From positions 79,919 through 137,921 of the forward strand of contig PGZT01000001.1 in assembly GCA_002841455.1 (NCBI GenBank): a stretch of 58,003 nt of DNA, read 5' to 3'. Made by a program: the position numbers and the translations under genes. This document shows positions 17,495 through 26,379 of the stretch, one piece after another. The stretch comes from Firmicutes bacterium HGW-Firmicutes-21 (GTDB lineage: Bacteria; Bacillota; Clostridia; Oscillospirales; CAG-382). The notes beneath the pieces were generated by a model. The model ran no database searches. It was not told where the DNA came from and was given only the letters and a program-made list of their open reading frames with translations. Numbering within the stretch: the stretch's first letter is position 1; every line of letters starts with the position of its first letter.

Positions 17495-18682
17495 TTATAT
17501 AGAGTGTCTGTTTAATATAAACGGAGTCTTTTCCATTATATTAGTATTTTTACCGCCGGAACCTGCCTCGGAAAGAGCAAGCACGCTGTCAACGGTCGCT
17601 TCACGGAAAAAGTCGGCTTGCAGCTCGGCGGACTGCTTTTTTATATGTGACGGCTTGGTTATTACCGGAAGCCCGAACAGCTTTTTTCGGTTTTTCAGGA
17701 AGGCGCAGCCCTCTTCGTCCGCAGCCAATAAAAGCGAGTACAGGGGTATACATAATGCGTCTGAATGCGATACGCCAAAAACCATAGACAAAACGCTTCT
17801 GCGGACTCTTGCGGCTGTATACAAGCTGTTCTGACACACATCAACCAAGTGAGAAAAGGAAGATACCTTCTTAGAAGTAGACATAATACTATTGCGTAAA
17901 TCCACAGGAGTACCGTAAATATCGCATCGAGAGCCGTCGTCATCCATACTGTATCTACGGAGAGCGGCGATTATATACTGCGACAGGTTCTCGGTGCTCC
18001 TGGGCAGCTCGTCCTCACTCAACCCGCCGTAAACAGCGGCACTGTTCAGGGGCAGCATGGACAGGTACACGGCTCTGTCCTTCTCCCTGCGTATTACGGA
18101 GGAGGAATTAAGGGACATATCCCGTTTAACGGGGTGTGGTTTTATCGAAAAGCCGCCGTTTTTTATTGCGGACAGGTATTCTACTGTTAAAATATTATTC
18201 GGTTTTCTGATTATCTCCGCCGAAGACGCTCCCAGAATTTCCTCTATCAGCTTCTCCTTAGCTCTTGGGTAGGATAGCGTTTTCTCTTTTTTAATCAGCT
18301 CGTTGAGTCTTTGCTCAAAGGAAATATCGTTAATAACCTCGGTTATGCGTTTGAGCACCGAAAAATCGTCCTCACAGCCGAACCCGAGAGCATCAACGCC
18401 TAAATTTGCGGCAATATAGACCCCCGCAAAGGTAAAATCACGTGCAGACATCATGCAAAATGGAAAAGGCAGAGACACAACCAGGCTCGCTCCGCACATC
18501 AACGCTGCTTTGGCACGGTGATACTTGTCCGCAACCGCAACCTCGCCCCGCTGGACAAGGTTTCCGCTCATTATGCAGATAATACCGTCATATTCCTTTT
18601 TCAACAGCTCTATCTGCAATAGATGCCCGTGGTGGAACGGATTGTATTCGCAAATAATGGCGGCATATCGTTTTTTTAACAT
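17495..18682 (-). CDS. tmcAL: tRNA(Met) cytidine acetate ligase (TmcAL, YlbM)
   Basis: A 395-residue nucleotidyltransferase-like enzyme that activates acetate with ATP and places it on the wobble cytidine of elongator tRNA-Met (ac4C34). Key parts are AIICEYNPFHHGH with the HxGH nucleotide-binding motif (about residues 8-20), IMSGNLVQRGEVAVADKYHRAKAAL split over residues 38-62, and the LGFGCE region. The adjacent ackA, transcribed divergently, produces acetyl phosphate from acetate; their pairing is common in Clostridia. Length is typical. The AAAGG ribosome binding site is about 12 bases from the ATG. Confidence 0.94.
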   Translation of the reverse strand: MLKKRYAAIICEYNPFHHGHLLQIELLKKEYDGIICIMSGNLVQRGEVAVADKYHRAKAALMCGASLVVSLPFPFCMMSARDFTFAGVYIAANLGVDALGFGCEDDFSVLKRITEVINDISFEQRLNELIKKEKTLSYPRAKEKLIEEILGASSAEIIRKPNNILTVEYLSAIKNGGFSIKPHPVKRDMSLNSSSVIRREKDRAVYLSMLPLNSAAVYGGLSEDELPRSTENLSQYIIAALRRYSMDDDGSRCDIYGTPVDLRNSIMSTSKKVSSFSHLVDVCQNSLYTAARVRRSVLSMVFGVSHSDALCIPLYSLLLAADEEGCAFLKNRKKLFGLPVITKPSHIKKQSAELQADFFREATVDSVLALSEAGSGGKNTNIMEKTPFILNRHSI

Positions 18683-18749
18683 TTTAAGCGCTACCTTTTC
18701 TTTACATACAAAGTTAATTCGGTGTTACAGAAAACAAATAAAATTTTCC

Positions 18750-18778
18750 TTGATTTTTATATATATGAGTAGTATAAT
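18750..18778 (+). promoter_or_regulatory. Promoter of ackA
   Basis: TTGATT (18750-18755), a 17-bp spacer and TATAAT (18773-18778). Confidence 0.78.
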
Positions 18779-18822
18779 GAAATTTGGTAAAAAAGTCAAC
18801 AACTGCAAAAAGGAGATAGAAA

Positions 18823-20016
18823 ATGTTTGTTTTGGTTGTAAACGCAGGGAGCTCGTCGCTTAAATATCAGCTTTTTGATATGGATACCAAAGAGGTGATG
18901 GCAAAAGGACTCTGCGAAAGGATTGGTATTGACGGAAAGCTCAAGCATCAAACCTCGGGCAATCCGATGATTATAAAGGATATTCCGATGCCGACACACG
19001 CACAAGCGGTTTCGGCTTTAGTAGAGAGCCTTACCGATAAGGAGATCGGATGTATTTCCGACATGAGCGAGATTTCGGCTGTCGGGCACAGAGTCGTTCA
19101 CGGAGGCCCTTGGCTGACAAAGAGTGTACTTGTAAACGAGAGCGTTATCGCAGACCTTGAGAAATGCTGTGATATTGCGCCTTTGCATACGGTTCCGCAC
19201 CTTCTGGGTATAAGAGGCTGCATTCAGATAATGCCTAAAACCCCGCAGGTGCTTGTTATTGACACCGCTTTTCATCAGACAATGCCGGAATACGCATATA
19301 TGTATCCCATTCCTTACGAGATTTACGAAAAGCACAAGATTCGCCGTTACGGCTTCCACGGAACCTCGCATCGTTATGTTTCCGAAAAAGCGACCGAGCT
19401 TTTGGGAAAAGCACCGGAGGACACCAAAATAGTCACCTGCCACCTCGGTAACGGCTCCTCTGTAGCCGCCATTAACGGAGGCAAGGTTGTGGATACCAGC
19501 ATGGGCTTTACGCCTCTTGAGGGGCTTATTATGGGCTCTCGCTGCGGTGCCGTGGACCCTGCGATAATTCCTTTTCTTATGGAAAAGGAGGGTATTTCCG
19601 TCTCGGAGATAATTGTTTGGCTTAACAGAAAATGCGGCTTCCTCGGGGTCTCGGAGGTTTCGAGCGATTTGAGAGAGGTTATGGATGCTATTGATAAAGG
19701 CAACAAAAAAGCAAAGCTTGCATATGATATACTTTGCTATCAGATAAAAAAATATGTAGGAGCATATGCGGCGGCGATGAACGGCTTGGATTGCGTGGTG
19801 TTTACCGCCGGAATAGGCGAAAACAACCATTTTATACGCTATGACAGCCTCAGTAATATGGACTATCTCGGCATAAAGATTGATAAGGATAAAAACGAAC
19901 ATAAAAACGCCTGCGAAATAAGCACGGATAATTCGGCTGTAAAGGTTTTCGTTATCCCGACAAACGAGGAGCTTGTTATCGCAACCGACACGGAGGAAAT
20001 CGTAAGCAAGCTGTAA
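18823..20016 (+). CDS. ackA: Acetate kinase
   Basis: A 397-residue ASKHA-fold kinase interconverting acetyl phosphate plus ADP with acetate plus ATP, the energy-yielding last step of acetate fermentation. Landmarks are the N-terminal LVVNAGSSSLKYQLFD, the GHRVVHGGP substrate region, RRYGFHGTSHRYVS, TCHLGNGSSVAAINGGKVVDTSMG and the C-terminal VFTAGIGENN. It has no neighbouring pta, so it stands alone. The AAAGGAG ribosome binding site lies 8 bases before the ATG; a terminator follows. Confidence 0.98.
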   Translation: MFVLVVNAGSSSLKYQLFDMDTKEVMAKGLCERIGIDGKLKHQTSGNPMIIKDIPMPTHAQAVSALVESLTDKEIGCISDMSEISAVGHRVVHGGPWLTKSVLVNESVIADLEKCCDIAPLHTVPHLLGIRGCIQIMPKTPQVLVIDTAFHQTMPEYAYMYPIPYEIYEKHKIRRYGFHGTSHRYVSEKATELLGKAPEDTKIVTCHLGNGSSVAAINGGKVVDTSMGFTPLEGLIMGSRCGAVDPAIIPFLMEKEGISVSEIIVWLNRKCGFLGVSEVSSDLREVMDAIDKGNKKAKLAYDILCYQIKKYVGAYAAAMNGLDCVVFTAGIGENNHFIRYDSLSNMDYLGIKIDKDKNEHKNACEISTDNSAVKVFVIPTNEELVIATDTEEIVSKL

Positions 20017-20047
20017 AAAGATACACATATATACGGGAAGAATGAAT

Positions 20048-20080
20048 AAGTCCGAAGTAGTTCAAACCTACTTCGGACTT
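20048..20080. terminator. Intrinsic terminator between ackA and glnN
   Basis: A 13-bp perfect stem AAGTCCGAAGTAG / CTACTTCGGACTT with a 7-base loop, then TTTAACTTT. It sits between convergent genes and probably serves both. Confidence 0.85.
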
Positions 20081-20131
20081 TAACTTTATCGTTTTAGGTA
20101 TTTTCCCTAATATTTACACGGCGTTGCTTTT

Positions 20132-22234
20132 CTATACAGAATAAAGAATCTCGCCGTATGTGGGGAAGGGCCAGTACTTGGCTCCCACGAGTGTCTCAAG
20201 CTCATCTGCCGTGGCACGGAACTCCTGCATCTCGGCAAGAACCGTTTCCTTGTAGAACATTGCGTGTGCTGCTGTGTTACCGTTCTTATCGCCTGCCGAG
20301 ATAAGTGTTTTTTCTAACAAATCCGCCTTTTTAAACAATATGGAGGCAAGCCTGCCAAGCTTCTCCGCAAGTGCGACCTCGCTGTCGTCGGAAATATCTA
20401 TTCCTATCTCCTTTTTAGCTTTTGCCGCTCCCGCAAGCATCTTTCCGTATTCATAAACTGCGGGAAGAATGTCCTTGCGAACCATATCAAGCATTGTAAG
20501 CGCCTCTATGCTGATTACCTTGCAATAATTCTCGAGCAGCAGCTCGCAGCGGGAATGAATCTCAGCCTCGGTGAAAATCTTGTGCTTTGTAAACAGCTTG
20601 ATATTCTTCTCGCTGACAAAGTACGGGAGTGCCTCCGGTGTGCTCTTGAGGTTGAGCAACCCGCGTTGCTTTGCTTCAGCAACCCACTCTTTTGCATAAT
20701 TGTTGCCGTTGAAGATAATCCTTTTATGCTTAATAACGGTCTCCTTGATAAGAGCATCGACTTCCTTATTAAAATCGGATGCTTTTTCAAGACGATCGGC
20801 AAACTCGGACAGAGCCTCCGCAACTATGGTGTTGAGTATTATGTTCGGACCCGATACAGAAAAGGTCGAGCCGAGCATACGGAACTCGAATTTATTCCCC
20901 GTAAAAGCAAAGGGAGAGGTGCGGTTTCGGTCGGTGGTGTCCTTTTTAAAGTCGGGAAGAACATGGATTCCCGTCTGCATTGTATTAGCCTTGGTACAGT
21001 TATATTCGCAGCCCTTCTCTATTGAATCGAGTATTGAGGTCAACTCGTCTCCCAGGAATATGGACACGATTGCGGGAGGAGCCTCGTTAGCGCCGAGACG
21101 GTGGTCGTTACCCGCACTCGCAACGGAGATACGGAGCAAATCCTGATGCTCGTCGACCGCTTTTATAACAGCCGCAAGGAAGAGCATAAACCGTTTATTC
21201 TCTATCGGGTTTTTACCCGGCTTAAACAGATTTACACCGGTATTTGTGGCAAGCGACCAATTGTTATGCTTGCCGCTTCCGTTTACTCCGGCAAAGGGCT
21301 TCTCATGAAGCAGACACGCCATACCGTGCCGCTCGGCGACCTTTTTCATCATCTCCATGGTGAGCTGATTATGGTCGGTGGCAATGTTTGCGGTTGTATA
21401 AATAGGCGCAAGCTCGTGCTGTGCGGGAGCAACCTCGTTATGCTCGGTTTTTGCGAGTATTCCTATCTTCCACAGCTCCTTGTTAAGGTCCTGCATAAAC
21501 GCCATTACTCTGGGTCTTATTGAGCCGAAATAATGGTCCTCAAGCTCCTGTCCCTTGGGCGGCTTTGCGCCGAAAAGGGTTCTGCCCGAGAAACGGAGGT
21601 CCTTACGCTTGAGATAGCAACCCCTGTCGACAAGGAAGTATTCCTGCTCCGGACCGACCTCGGAGGTTACATGTGTTACAGCACTGTCTCCGAACAATTG
21701 CAAGACACGGCACGCTTGAGTGCTTATAACCTCCATAGAGCGGAGAAGGGGCATCTTTTTATCCAGAACCTCGCCGCTGTAGGAGCAGAAAATTGTGGGT
21801 ATGCATAGAGAGTTATCCTTTATAAACGCATATGAGGTAGGATCCCATGCGGTATAGCCTCTTGCTTCAAAGGTAGCTCTTAAGCCGCCGGAGGGGAAGG
21901 AGGAAGCATCCGGCTCGCCTTTTATCAGCTCTTTTCCGGAGAACTCCATAATAACCTTGCCGTCAGCCTGCGGAGATATAAAGCAGTCGTGCTTCTCGGC
22001 GGTAATGCCGGTCATGGGCTGGAACCAATGTGTATAATGAGTTACGCCTTTTTCGAGAGCCCAATCCTTCATCGCGGTTGCTACACTGTTAGCAACGGTG
22101 ATATCAAGATCGTTACCCTCCTCTATTGTTTTTTTGAGTGATCTGTATATTTCCTTAGGCAGCTTCTCTTTCATAACAGAGTCGCTGAAAACAAGTGAGC
22201 CGTAGATCTCCGGCACTTTCGAGTCGTTAATCAA
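20132..22234 (-). CDS. glnN: Glutamine synthetase type III
   Basis: A 700-residue GSIII enzyme (GlnN family), forming glutamine from glutamate, ammonia and ATP. The large size and segments such as [70 protein letters not shown], the ATP-binding [15 protein letters not shown], and [19 protein letters not shown] identify it. It lies 36 bases downstream of asnA on the same strand and is probably read from the asnA promoter through its attenuator-like leader. The start is TTG, with GGAGGG 9 bases upstream. A second, type I GS is encoded at 28879. Confidence 0.97.
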   Translation of the reverse strand: MINDSKVPEIYGSLVFSDSVMKEKLPKEIYRSLKKTIEEGNDLDITVANSVATAMKDWALEKGVTHYTHWFQPMTGITAEKHDCFISPQADGKVIMEFSGKELIKGEPDASSFPSGGLRATFEARGYTAWDPTSYAFIKDNSLCIPTIFCSYSGEVLDKKMPLLRSMEVISTQACRVLQLFGDSAVTHVTSEVGPEQEYFLVDRGCYLKRKDLRFSGRTLFGAKPPKGQELEDHYFGSIRPRVMAFMQDLNKELWKIGILAKTEHNEVAPAQHELAPIYTTANIATDHNQLTMEMMKKVAERHGMACLLHEKPFAGVNGSGKHNNWSLATNTGVNLFKPGKNPIENKRFMLFLAAVIKAVDEHQDLLRISVASAGNDHRLGANEAPPAIVSIFLGDELTSILDSIEKGCEYNCTKANTMQTGIHVLPDFKKDTTDRNRTSPFAFTGNKFEFRMLGSTFSVSGPNIILNTIVAEALSEFADRLEKASDFNKEVDALIKETVIKHKRIIFNGNNYAKEWVAEAKQRGLLNLKSTPEALPYFVSEKNIKLFTKHKIFTEAEIHSRCELLLENYCKVISIEALTMLDMVRKDILPAVYEYGKMLAGAAKAKKEIGIDISDDSEVALAEKLGRLASILFKKADLLEKTLISAGDKNGNTAAHAMFYKETVLAEMQEFRATADELETLVGAKYWPFPTYGEILYSV

Positions 22235-22270
22235 ATTTATCGTCCCTCCGATTACAATTGTATATTTAGT

Positions 22271-23278
22271 TTATAAAAGTTCGATACCGGCGGCGGAACA
22301 AATACTCTTTGTCTCGCTGTCCCAAATGGATACCTGAACCTCGCCTATATGAGCTTTTCCGAGCAGCAGCATACAGAACCTCGATTGTCCGATTCCGCCG
22401 CCTATAGAGAGCGGAAGAGTTCCGTCCAATAACAGGCTGTGGAACATCATGCTCTTTCTGTCCTCCGCACCCGCTGCGGCGAGCTGTGTCTCAAGTGAAG
22501 CGCTGTCAACACGGATACCCATCGAGGAAACCTCAAAAGCCATGCCGAGCAGCTCGTTCCAGAATATTATATCACCGTTGAGTTCCCAATCGTCGTAATC
22601 GGGAGCGCGGCCGTCGTGCTTAATGCCGGACTTGAGCTTTCCGCCTATCTTCATTACAAAAACCGTTTTATGTATTTTTGTGTAAGCGTCTTCTCTCTCT
22701 CTCGGGGTGAGGTCGGGATACATATCCTCAAGCTCCTGTGTGGTTACAAAGCTGACCTGATCAGACATCTCTGTGGTAAGCTGCGGAAAGAGCTGCTTAA
22801 TGTAAGCGTTTGTGTCGCACATAGCCTTGACTTCACTGCGGACAATTTCCTTCAGGAAATCAATATTCCGTTGCTGTGCGGTGATAACCTTTTCCCAGTC
22901 CCACTGATCCACATATATGGAATGCAGATTGTCCATAATCTCGTCTCTGCGGATTGCGTTCATGTCCGTATAAAGACCCTCGCTCACCGGGAAACCGTAT
23001 TTATACAGTGCATAACGCTTCCATTTTGCAAGCGAGTGAACAACCGCTCCGTCGGTTTTGGCATCGGCTATATCAAACGACACCGCGCGTTCCGTACCGT
23101 TAAGGTCATCATTCAAACCGGTTGCAGGCTCTACGAACAGCGGAGCCGAAACTCTCTTTATGTTCAGAGCCGCACTCAGCTTATCCTCGAAGCTTCTTTT
23201 AATTATACCGATTGCCATCTGTGTTTCGTAAAGGGACAAAACAGGTTTGTAATCTTTTGGAATAAGAGTTTTGCTCAT
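22271..23278 (-). CDS. asnA: Aspartate-ammonia ligase (asparagine synthetase A)
   Basis: A 335-residue class II synthetase-fold enzyme making asparagine from aspartate, free ammonia and ATP. Landmarks are IPKDYKPVLSLYETQMAI, LFVEPATGLNDDLNGTERAV, VHSLAKWKRYAL, YTDMNAIRRDE, HSIYVDQWDWEKVI and the C-terminal LPLSIGGGIGQSRFCMLLL. Length is normal (about 330). The start is the ATG with AAGGCGG 6 bases upstream; another ATG two codons earlier overlaps that site. It is the first gene of the asnA-glnN unit, behind a perfect promoter and a terminator-bearing leader. Confidence 0.97.
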   Translation of the reverse strand: MSKTLIPKDYKPVLSLYETQMAIGIIKRSFEDKLSAALNIKRVSAPLFVEPATGLNDDLNGTERAVSFDIADAKTDGAVVHSLAKWKRYALYKYGFPVSEGLYTDMNAIRRDEIMDNLHSIYVDQWDWEKVITAQQRNIDFLKEIVRSEVKAMCDTNAYIKQLFPQLTTEMSDQVSFVTTQELEDMYPDLTPREREDAYTKIHKTVFVMKIGGKLKSGIKHDGRAPDYDDWELNGDIIFWNELLGMAFEVSSMGIRVDSASLETQLAAAGAEDRKSMMFHSLLLDGTLPLSIGGGIGQSRFCMLLLGKAHIGEVQVSIWDSETKSICSAAGIELL

Positions 23279-23300
23279 TTTCATACCGCCTTTTCTGTTT

Positions 23301-23356
23301 AATAATAAAATAGCAAAAGCACTGCGGGCAAGAATTTCCCACAGCGCCTTTGCTGT
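23301..23356 (-). promoter_or_regulatory. asnA-glnN leader: ANTAR-type hairpin overlapping a terminator
   Basis: Read on the minus strand, the transcript begins with a hairpin ACAGC-[AAAGGC]-GCTGT (23341-23356). Its six-base loop has A at position 1 and G at position 4, the hallmark of ANTAR-protein RNA targets. The bases AGCAAAGGCGCTGTGGG (23338-23354) can instead pair with CCCGCAGTGCTTTTGCT (23312-23328), forming a 17-bp stem with a few G-U pairs, followed by a T-rich stretch: an intrinsic terminator. The two folds exclude each other. This predicts premature termination unless a protein stabilises the first hairpin. Confidence 0.72.
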
Positions 23357-23365
23357 ATGCAAGGT

Positions 23366-23394
23366 ATTATAAACCTTTTTTTTTACCTTGTCAA
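23366..23394 (-). promoter_or_regulatory. Perfect sigma-A promoter of asnA-glnN
   Basis: On the minus strand TTGACA (23389-23394), exactly 17 bp, TATAAT (23366-23371). The predicted start near 23359 puts the regulatory hairpin at the very 5' end. Confidence 0.88.
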
Positions 23395-23444
23395 TACCTT
23401 TTGTAAAAAAAAATCCCTCCGGCGGAATTTTCGGTTAAAAAGGG

Positions 23445-23473
23445 TTGACAAAATACATTTTTGTTTGTATAAT
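23445..23473 (+). promoter_or_regulatory. Perfect sigma-A promoter of the glutamate synthase operon
   Basis: TTGACA (23445-23450), exactly 17 bp, TATAAT (23468-23473). It stands back to back with the asnA promoter, 50 bp apart. Confidence 0.88.
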
Positions 23474-23475
23474 GC

Positions 23476-23549
23476 TGTTAGGACAAAGGTGTCTGACATA
23501 TTAACGCAGAGGGCTATATATTTGTGTTATCATGTCAGGCACCTTTTTT
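23476..23549 (+). promoter_or_regulatory. Glutamate synthase leader: ANTAR-type hairpin overlapping a terminator
   Basis: Hairpin TGTTaGGAC-[AAAGGT]-GTCTGACA (23476-23498), with one bulged A and a six-base loop having A1 and G4. The overlapping AAAGGTGTCTGACA (23485-23498) can instead pair with TGTCAGGCACCTTT (23533-23546), followed by T to 23549: a 14-bp intrinsic terminator. A nested hairpin TAACGCA/TGTGTTA (23502-23508, 23523-23529) can sit in its loop. The architecture mirrors the asnA leader: the terminator's 5' arm includes the AAAGG loop and the hairpin's 3' arm. Confidence 0.72.
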
Positions 23550-23577
23550 ATTCAATTATAATATAGGAGATATAAAT

Positions 23578-24684
23578 ATGTTAAGAGAAGGAACGAACGG
23601 ATACAGAATACCTGCCGGCTGCGCTATCTCGGGTATTTTTTCCAAGGAAGGTAAGCGTATCAGCGGCGAAAACATTATTAAATCCATCGGACTTATGCAC
23701 GAGCGTTCAAACGGCTTGGGCGGCGGATTTGCCGGATACGGAATTTATCCGGAATACAAGGACCTGTACGCATTCCATATATTTTATGATAATTTTAAAG
23801 CAAAGGACGAGTGCGAGCATTTTCTGGACCGTCATTTTGATATTGTAAATCTGTCAAAGATACCCACAAAAAAGATACAATCGATAACCAACGAGCCTCT
23901 TATATGGCGTTATTTTGTAAAGCCGTTGCCGACCAAGCTCGCAGACAGTCAGCTTGACGAGGACGAGTTCACAGCCCGTTCGGTTATCAAGGTTAATGTT
24001 AAGATAGAAGGAGCTTATATATTCTCAAGCGGAAAGAACATGGGCGTTTTTAAAGCGGTCGGTTATCCGGAGGATGTCGGCGAATTTTATAAATTGGATC
24101 AGTACGAGGGATATTGCTGGACCGCACACGGCAGGTATCCGACAAACACGCCGGGCTGGTGGGGCGGAGCCCATCCCTTCGCCCTGCTCGGCCTATCTAT
24201 AGTGCATAACGGCGAGATTTCTTCTTATGACGCAAACCGTCGATTTATCGAGATGTTTGGATATAACTGTACATTGCTGACCGATACGGAGGTTATTACA
24301 TATATTATAGATTATCTGTGCCGCAAGCAGGGATTAACAATAAAGGAAGCCGCCGAGGTCATTGCCGCTCCGTTCTGGAAGACAATCGACAAAAAGGACG
24401 AGAAGGACAGGGAGAGGCTGACCTATCTTCGCAACACCTTTGCGAGCCTGCTGATAACAGGACCTTTTTCTATACTTGTCGGCTTTGACGGCGGAATAAT
24501 GGCTCTTAATGACAGGCTCAAGCTGCGCTCTATGGTTGTAGGCGAAAAGGATGATACCGTGTACATTGCGAGCGAGGAAAGCGCCATCCGACTTATAGAG
24601 CCTAATCTTGACAGAGTTTTTGCTCCCAAGGGCGGCGAGCCGGTTATATACACCTTTAACGAGCGAATTAATTCCGAAAGATAA
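23578..24684 (+). CDS. Glutamate synthase, glutamine amidotransferase subunit (split type)
   Basis: A 368-residue class II (Ntn-type) glutamine amidotransferase domain, equivalent to the N-terminal part of bacterial GltB but encoded separately. It would release ammonia from glutamine for channelling to the FMN subunit. The nucleophile is Cys15 in PAGCAISGIF, so a 14-residue propeptide must be removed to free it. Family elements are GLGGGFAGYGIYPEY, WTAHGRYPTNTPGWWGGAHPFALLG (residues about 180-205) and the VHNGEISSYDANR stretch. The start is the ATG at 23578 with AGGAGA 8 bases before it. It is the first gene of the five-gene operon. Confidence 0.9.
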   Translation: MLREGTNGYRIPAGCAISGIFSKEGKRISGENIIKSIGLMHERSNGLGGGFAGYGIYPEYKDLYAFHIFYDNFKAKDECEHFLDRHFDIVNLSKIPTKKIQSITNEPLIWRYFVKPLPTKLADSQLDEDEFTARSVIKVNVKIEGAYIFSSGKNMGVFKAVGYPEDVGEFYKLDQYEGYCWTAHGRYPTNTPGWWGGAHPFALLGLSIVHNGEISSYDANRRFIEMFGYNCTLLTDTEVITYIIDYLCRKQGLTIKEAAEVIAAPFWKTIDKKDEKDRERLTYLRNTFASLLITGPFSILVGFDGGIMALNDRLKLRSMVVGEKDDTVYIASEESAIRLIEPNLDRVFAPKGGEPVIYTFNERINSER

Positions 24685-24701
24685 ATTTTTCAAATACGGT
24701 T

Positions 24702-24756
24702 TTGTGCCTTGTCTGCAAGAGGTGCAGTCATTTGTATTTCATACAAAACGGCACAA
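24702..24756 (+). ncRNA. Predicted three-way-junction RNA fold inside the glutamate synthase operon
   Basis: The 137-bp gap between the first two operon genes contains three nested perfect helices. P1 is TTGTGCC/GGCACAA (24702-24708, 24750-24756); P2 is CTGCA/TGCAG with loop AGAGG (24713-24727); P3 is TTTGTAT/ATACAAA with loop TTC (24731-24747). No T-run follows, so it is not a simple terminator. It could be a processing site, a regulatory RNA or a ligand-binding element. It matches no riboswitch class I can recognise. Confidence 0.45.
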
Positions 24757-24821
24757 TTCCCGCTCATTGCCGAAAGATATAGTTTTAATCTAAAAAATCC
24801 ACATAGTTAGGAAGATTTGTT

Positions 24822-26327
24822 ATGTCAATTGATTTTATATATCCCGAATACGAAATAGCGAGAAACAAAGATCGCTGTATAAACTGCCGTGTCTGCGAGA
24901 AACAATGCGCAAACGAGGTACATAAATACCACGCAGACCTAAAAATGATGCAGGCTGACGACCTTAAATGCGTCAACTGTCAGCGTTGTGTATCGTTATG
25001 CCCTACAAGAGCGTTAAAGATTGTAAAAACGGATAATACATATAAGGAAAACGCTCATTGGAAGGGACGCACCATGTCCGAGATTTATCTTCAGGCAGGA
25101 AGCGGCGGCGTTTTGCTTTCCTCGATGGGAAACCCTGTCGATTACCCTATTTACTGGGATAAAATACTTATAAACGCCTCACAGGTAACAAACCCCTCCA
25201 TTGACCCGCTCAGAGAGCCTATGGAGACCAGAACCTTTCTCGGACAACGCCCTAACAAAATCGAGAGAGACAAGGACGGCAACATTGTAAACAATATGGC
25301 TCCTCAGCTGGAGCTGTCCACACCGATTATGTTCTCCGCAATGTCCTACGGCTCAATCAGCTACAACGCACACGAGAGTCTTGCGAGAGCGGCTACGGAG
25401 CTGGGCATATATTATAACACGGGAGAGGGCGGACTCCACGAGGATTTCTACAAATACGGAGCAAACACAATTGTTCAGGTAGCTTCGGGACGGTTCGGCG
25501 TACATAAGGATTACCTAAACGCAGGAGCCGCCGTCGAGATAAAAATGGGACAGGGTGCAAAGCCGGGTATCGGCGGACACCTGCCGGGCGCTAAAATTGT
25601 GGGTGATGTGTCAAGGACCAGAATGATACCCGAGGGGTCCGACGCAATTTCACCCGCTCCTCATCACGATATTTATTCCATCGAGGATTTACATCAGCTT
25701 GTAATGTCGCTTAAAGAGGCGACCAATTATACAAAACCCGTTATCGTAAAGATAGCGGCGGTGCATAATGTTGCAGCGATTGCGTCGGGAATAGCCCGCA
25801 GCGGAGCGGATATTATATCGCTCGACGGCTTCAGAGGCGGAACAGGTGCCGCTCCGACAAGAATCAGAGACAATGTGGGTATTCCGATAGAGCTTGCGCT
25901 GGCAAGCGTTGATAAGCGGCTTCGTGACGAGGGAATAAGGAACAATGTGTCGCTTGTTGTGGGCGGCTCGGTAAGAAGCAGCGCGGATGTCGTAAAGGCG
26001 ATTGCTCTTGGTGCGGATGCGGTTTATGTTGCGACCAGCGCATTGCTTGCTCTCGGTTGTCATCTTTGCAGGAGTTGCCACGGCGGTAAATGCAACTGGG
26101 GAATAGCAACACAACGGGCTGATTTGGTAAAAAGACTTAACCCGGAAATAGGATATAAACGGCTTGTCAACCTTGTCGAGGCTTGGACACATGAGATAAA
26201 GGAAATGATGGGCGGTATGGGCATTAACTCAATCGAAGCCCTGAAGGGCAACAGGCTTATGCTCAGAGGCGTGGGGCTTAACGAGAAGGAGCTCGAAATC
26301 TTAGGCATCTATCACGCAGGGCAATAA
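24822..26327 (+). CDS. Glutamate synthase FMN subunit with N-terminal ferredoxin domain
   Basis: A 501-residue protein. The N-terminus has two 4Fe-4S motifs (Cys 19, 22, 25, 29 and 50, 53, 56, 60). The rest is the FMN-binding TIM-barrel synthase domain that aminates 2-oxoglutarate to glutamate. Landmarks are STPIMFSAMSYGSISYNAH, YNTGEGGLHEDF, KMGQGAKPGIGGHLPG, SLDGFRGGTGAAPTRI, VGGSVRSSADVVKAIALGAD (in parts) and, near residue 410, the Cys-rich GCHLCRSCHGGKCNWG that carries the 3Fe-4S cluster. This is the archaeal-type arrangement. The GAAG ribosome binding site is weak. Electrons would come from the Fe-S and FAD subunits encoded next. Confidence 0.93.
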   Translation: MSIDFIYPEYEIARNKDRCINCRVCEKQCANEVHKYHADLKMMQADDLKCVNCQRCVSLCPTRALKIVKTDNTYKENAHWKGRTMSEIYLQAGSGGVLLSSMGNPVDYPIYWDKILINASQVTNPSIDPLREPMETRTFLGQRPNKIERDKDGNIVNNMAPQLELSTPIMFSAMSYGSISYNAHESLARAATELGIYYNTGEGGLHEDFYKYGANTIVQVASGRFGVHKDYLNAGAAVEIKMGQGAKPGIGGHLPGAKIVGDVSRTRMIPEGSDAISPAPHHDIYSIEDLHQLVMSLKEATNYTKPVIVKIAAVHNVAAIASGIARSGADIISLDGFRGGTGAAPTRIRDNVGIPIELALASVDKRLRDEGIRNNVSLVVGGSVRSSADVVKAIALGADAVYVATSALLALGCHLCRSCHGGKCNWGIATQRADLVKRLNPEIGYKRLVNLVEAWTHEIKEMMGGMGINSIEALKGNRLMLRGVGLNEKELEILGIYHAGQ

Positions 26328-26379
26328 AACCCGAACGAGGCTTGGCTTATATAAAAAATTCCGAAGGGATAAATAATTG

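Noticed and set aside
19018-20028. A 336-codon open frame antisense to ackA
   Set aside because: Composition is that of a shadow frame with no recognisable domain or ribosome binding site; ackA is certain.
22616-23302. A 228-codon open frame antisense to asnA
   Set aside because: Shadow of a certain gene; no family resemblance and runs into the asnA leader.
23476-23577. T-box or glutamine riboswitch in the glutamate synthase leader
   Set aside because: Leader is only about 100 bases, with no T-box sequence and no glutamine-riboswitch core; the A1/G4 hexaloop fits ANTAR better.
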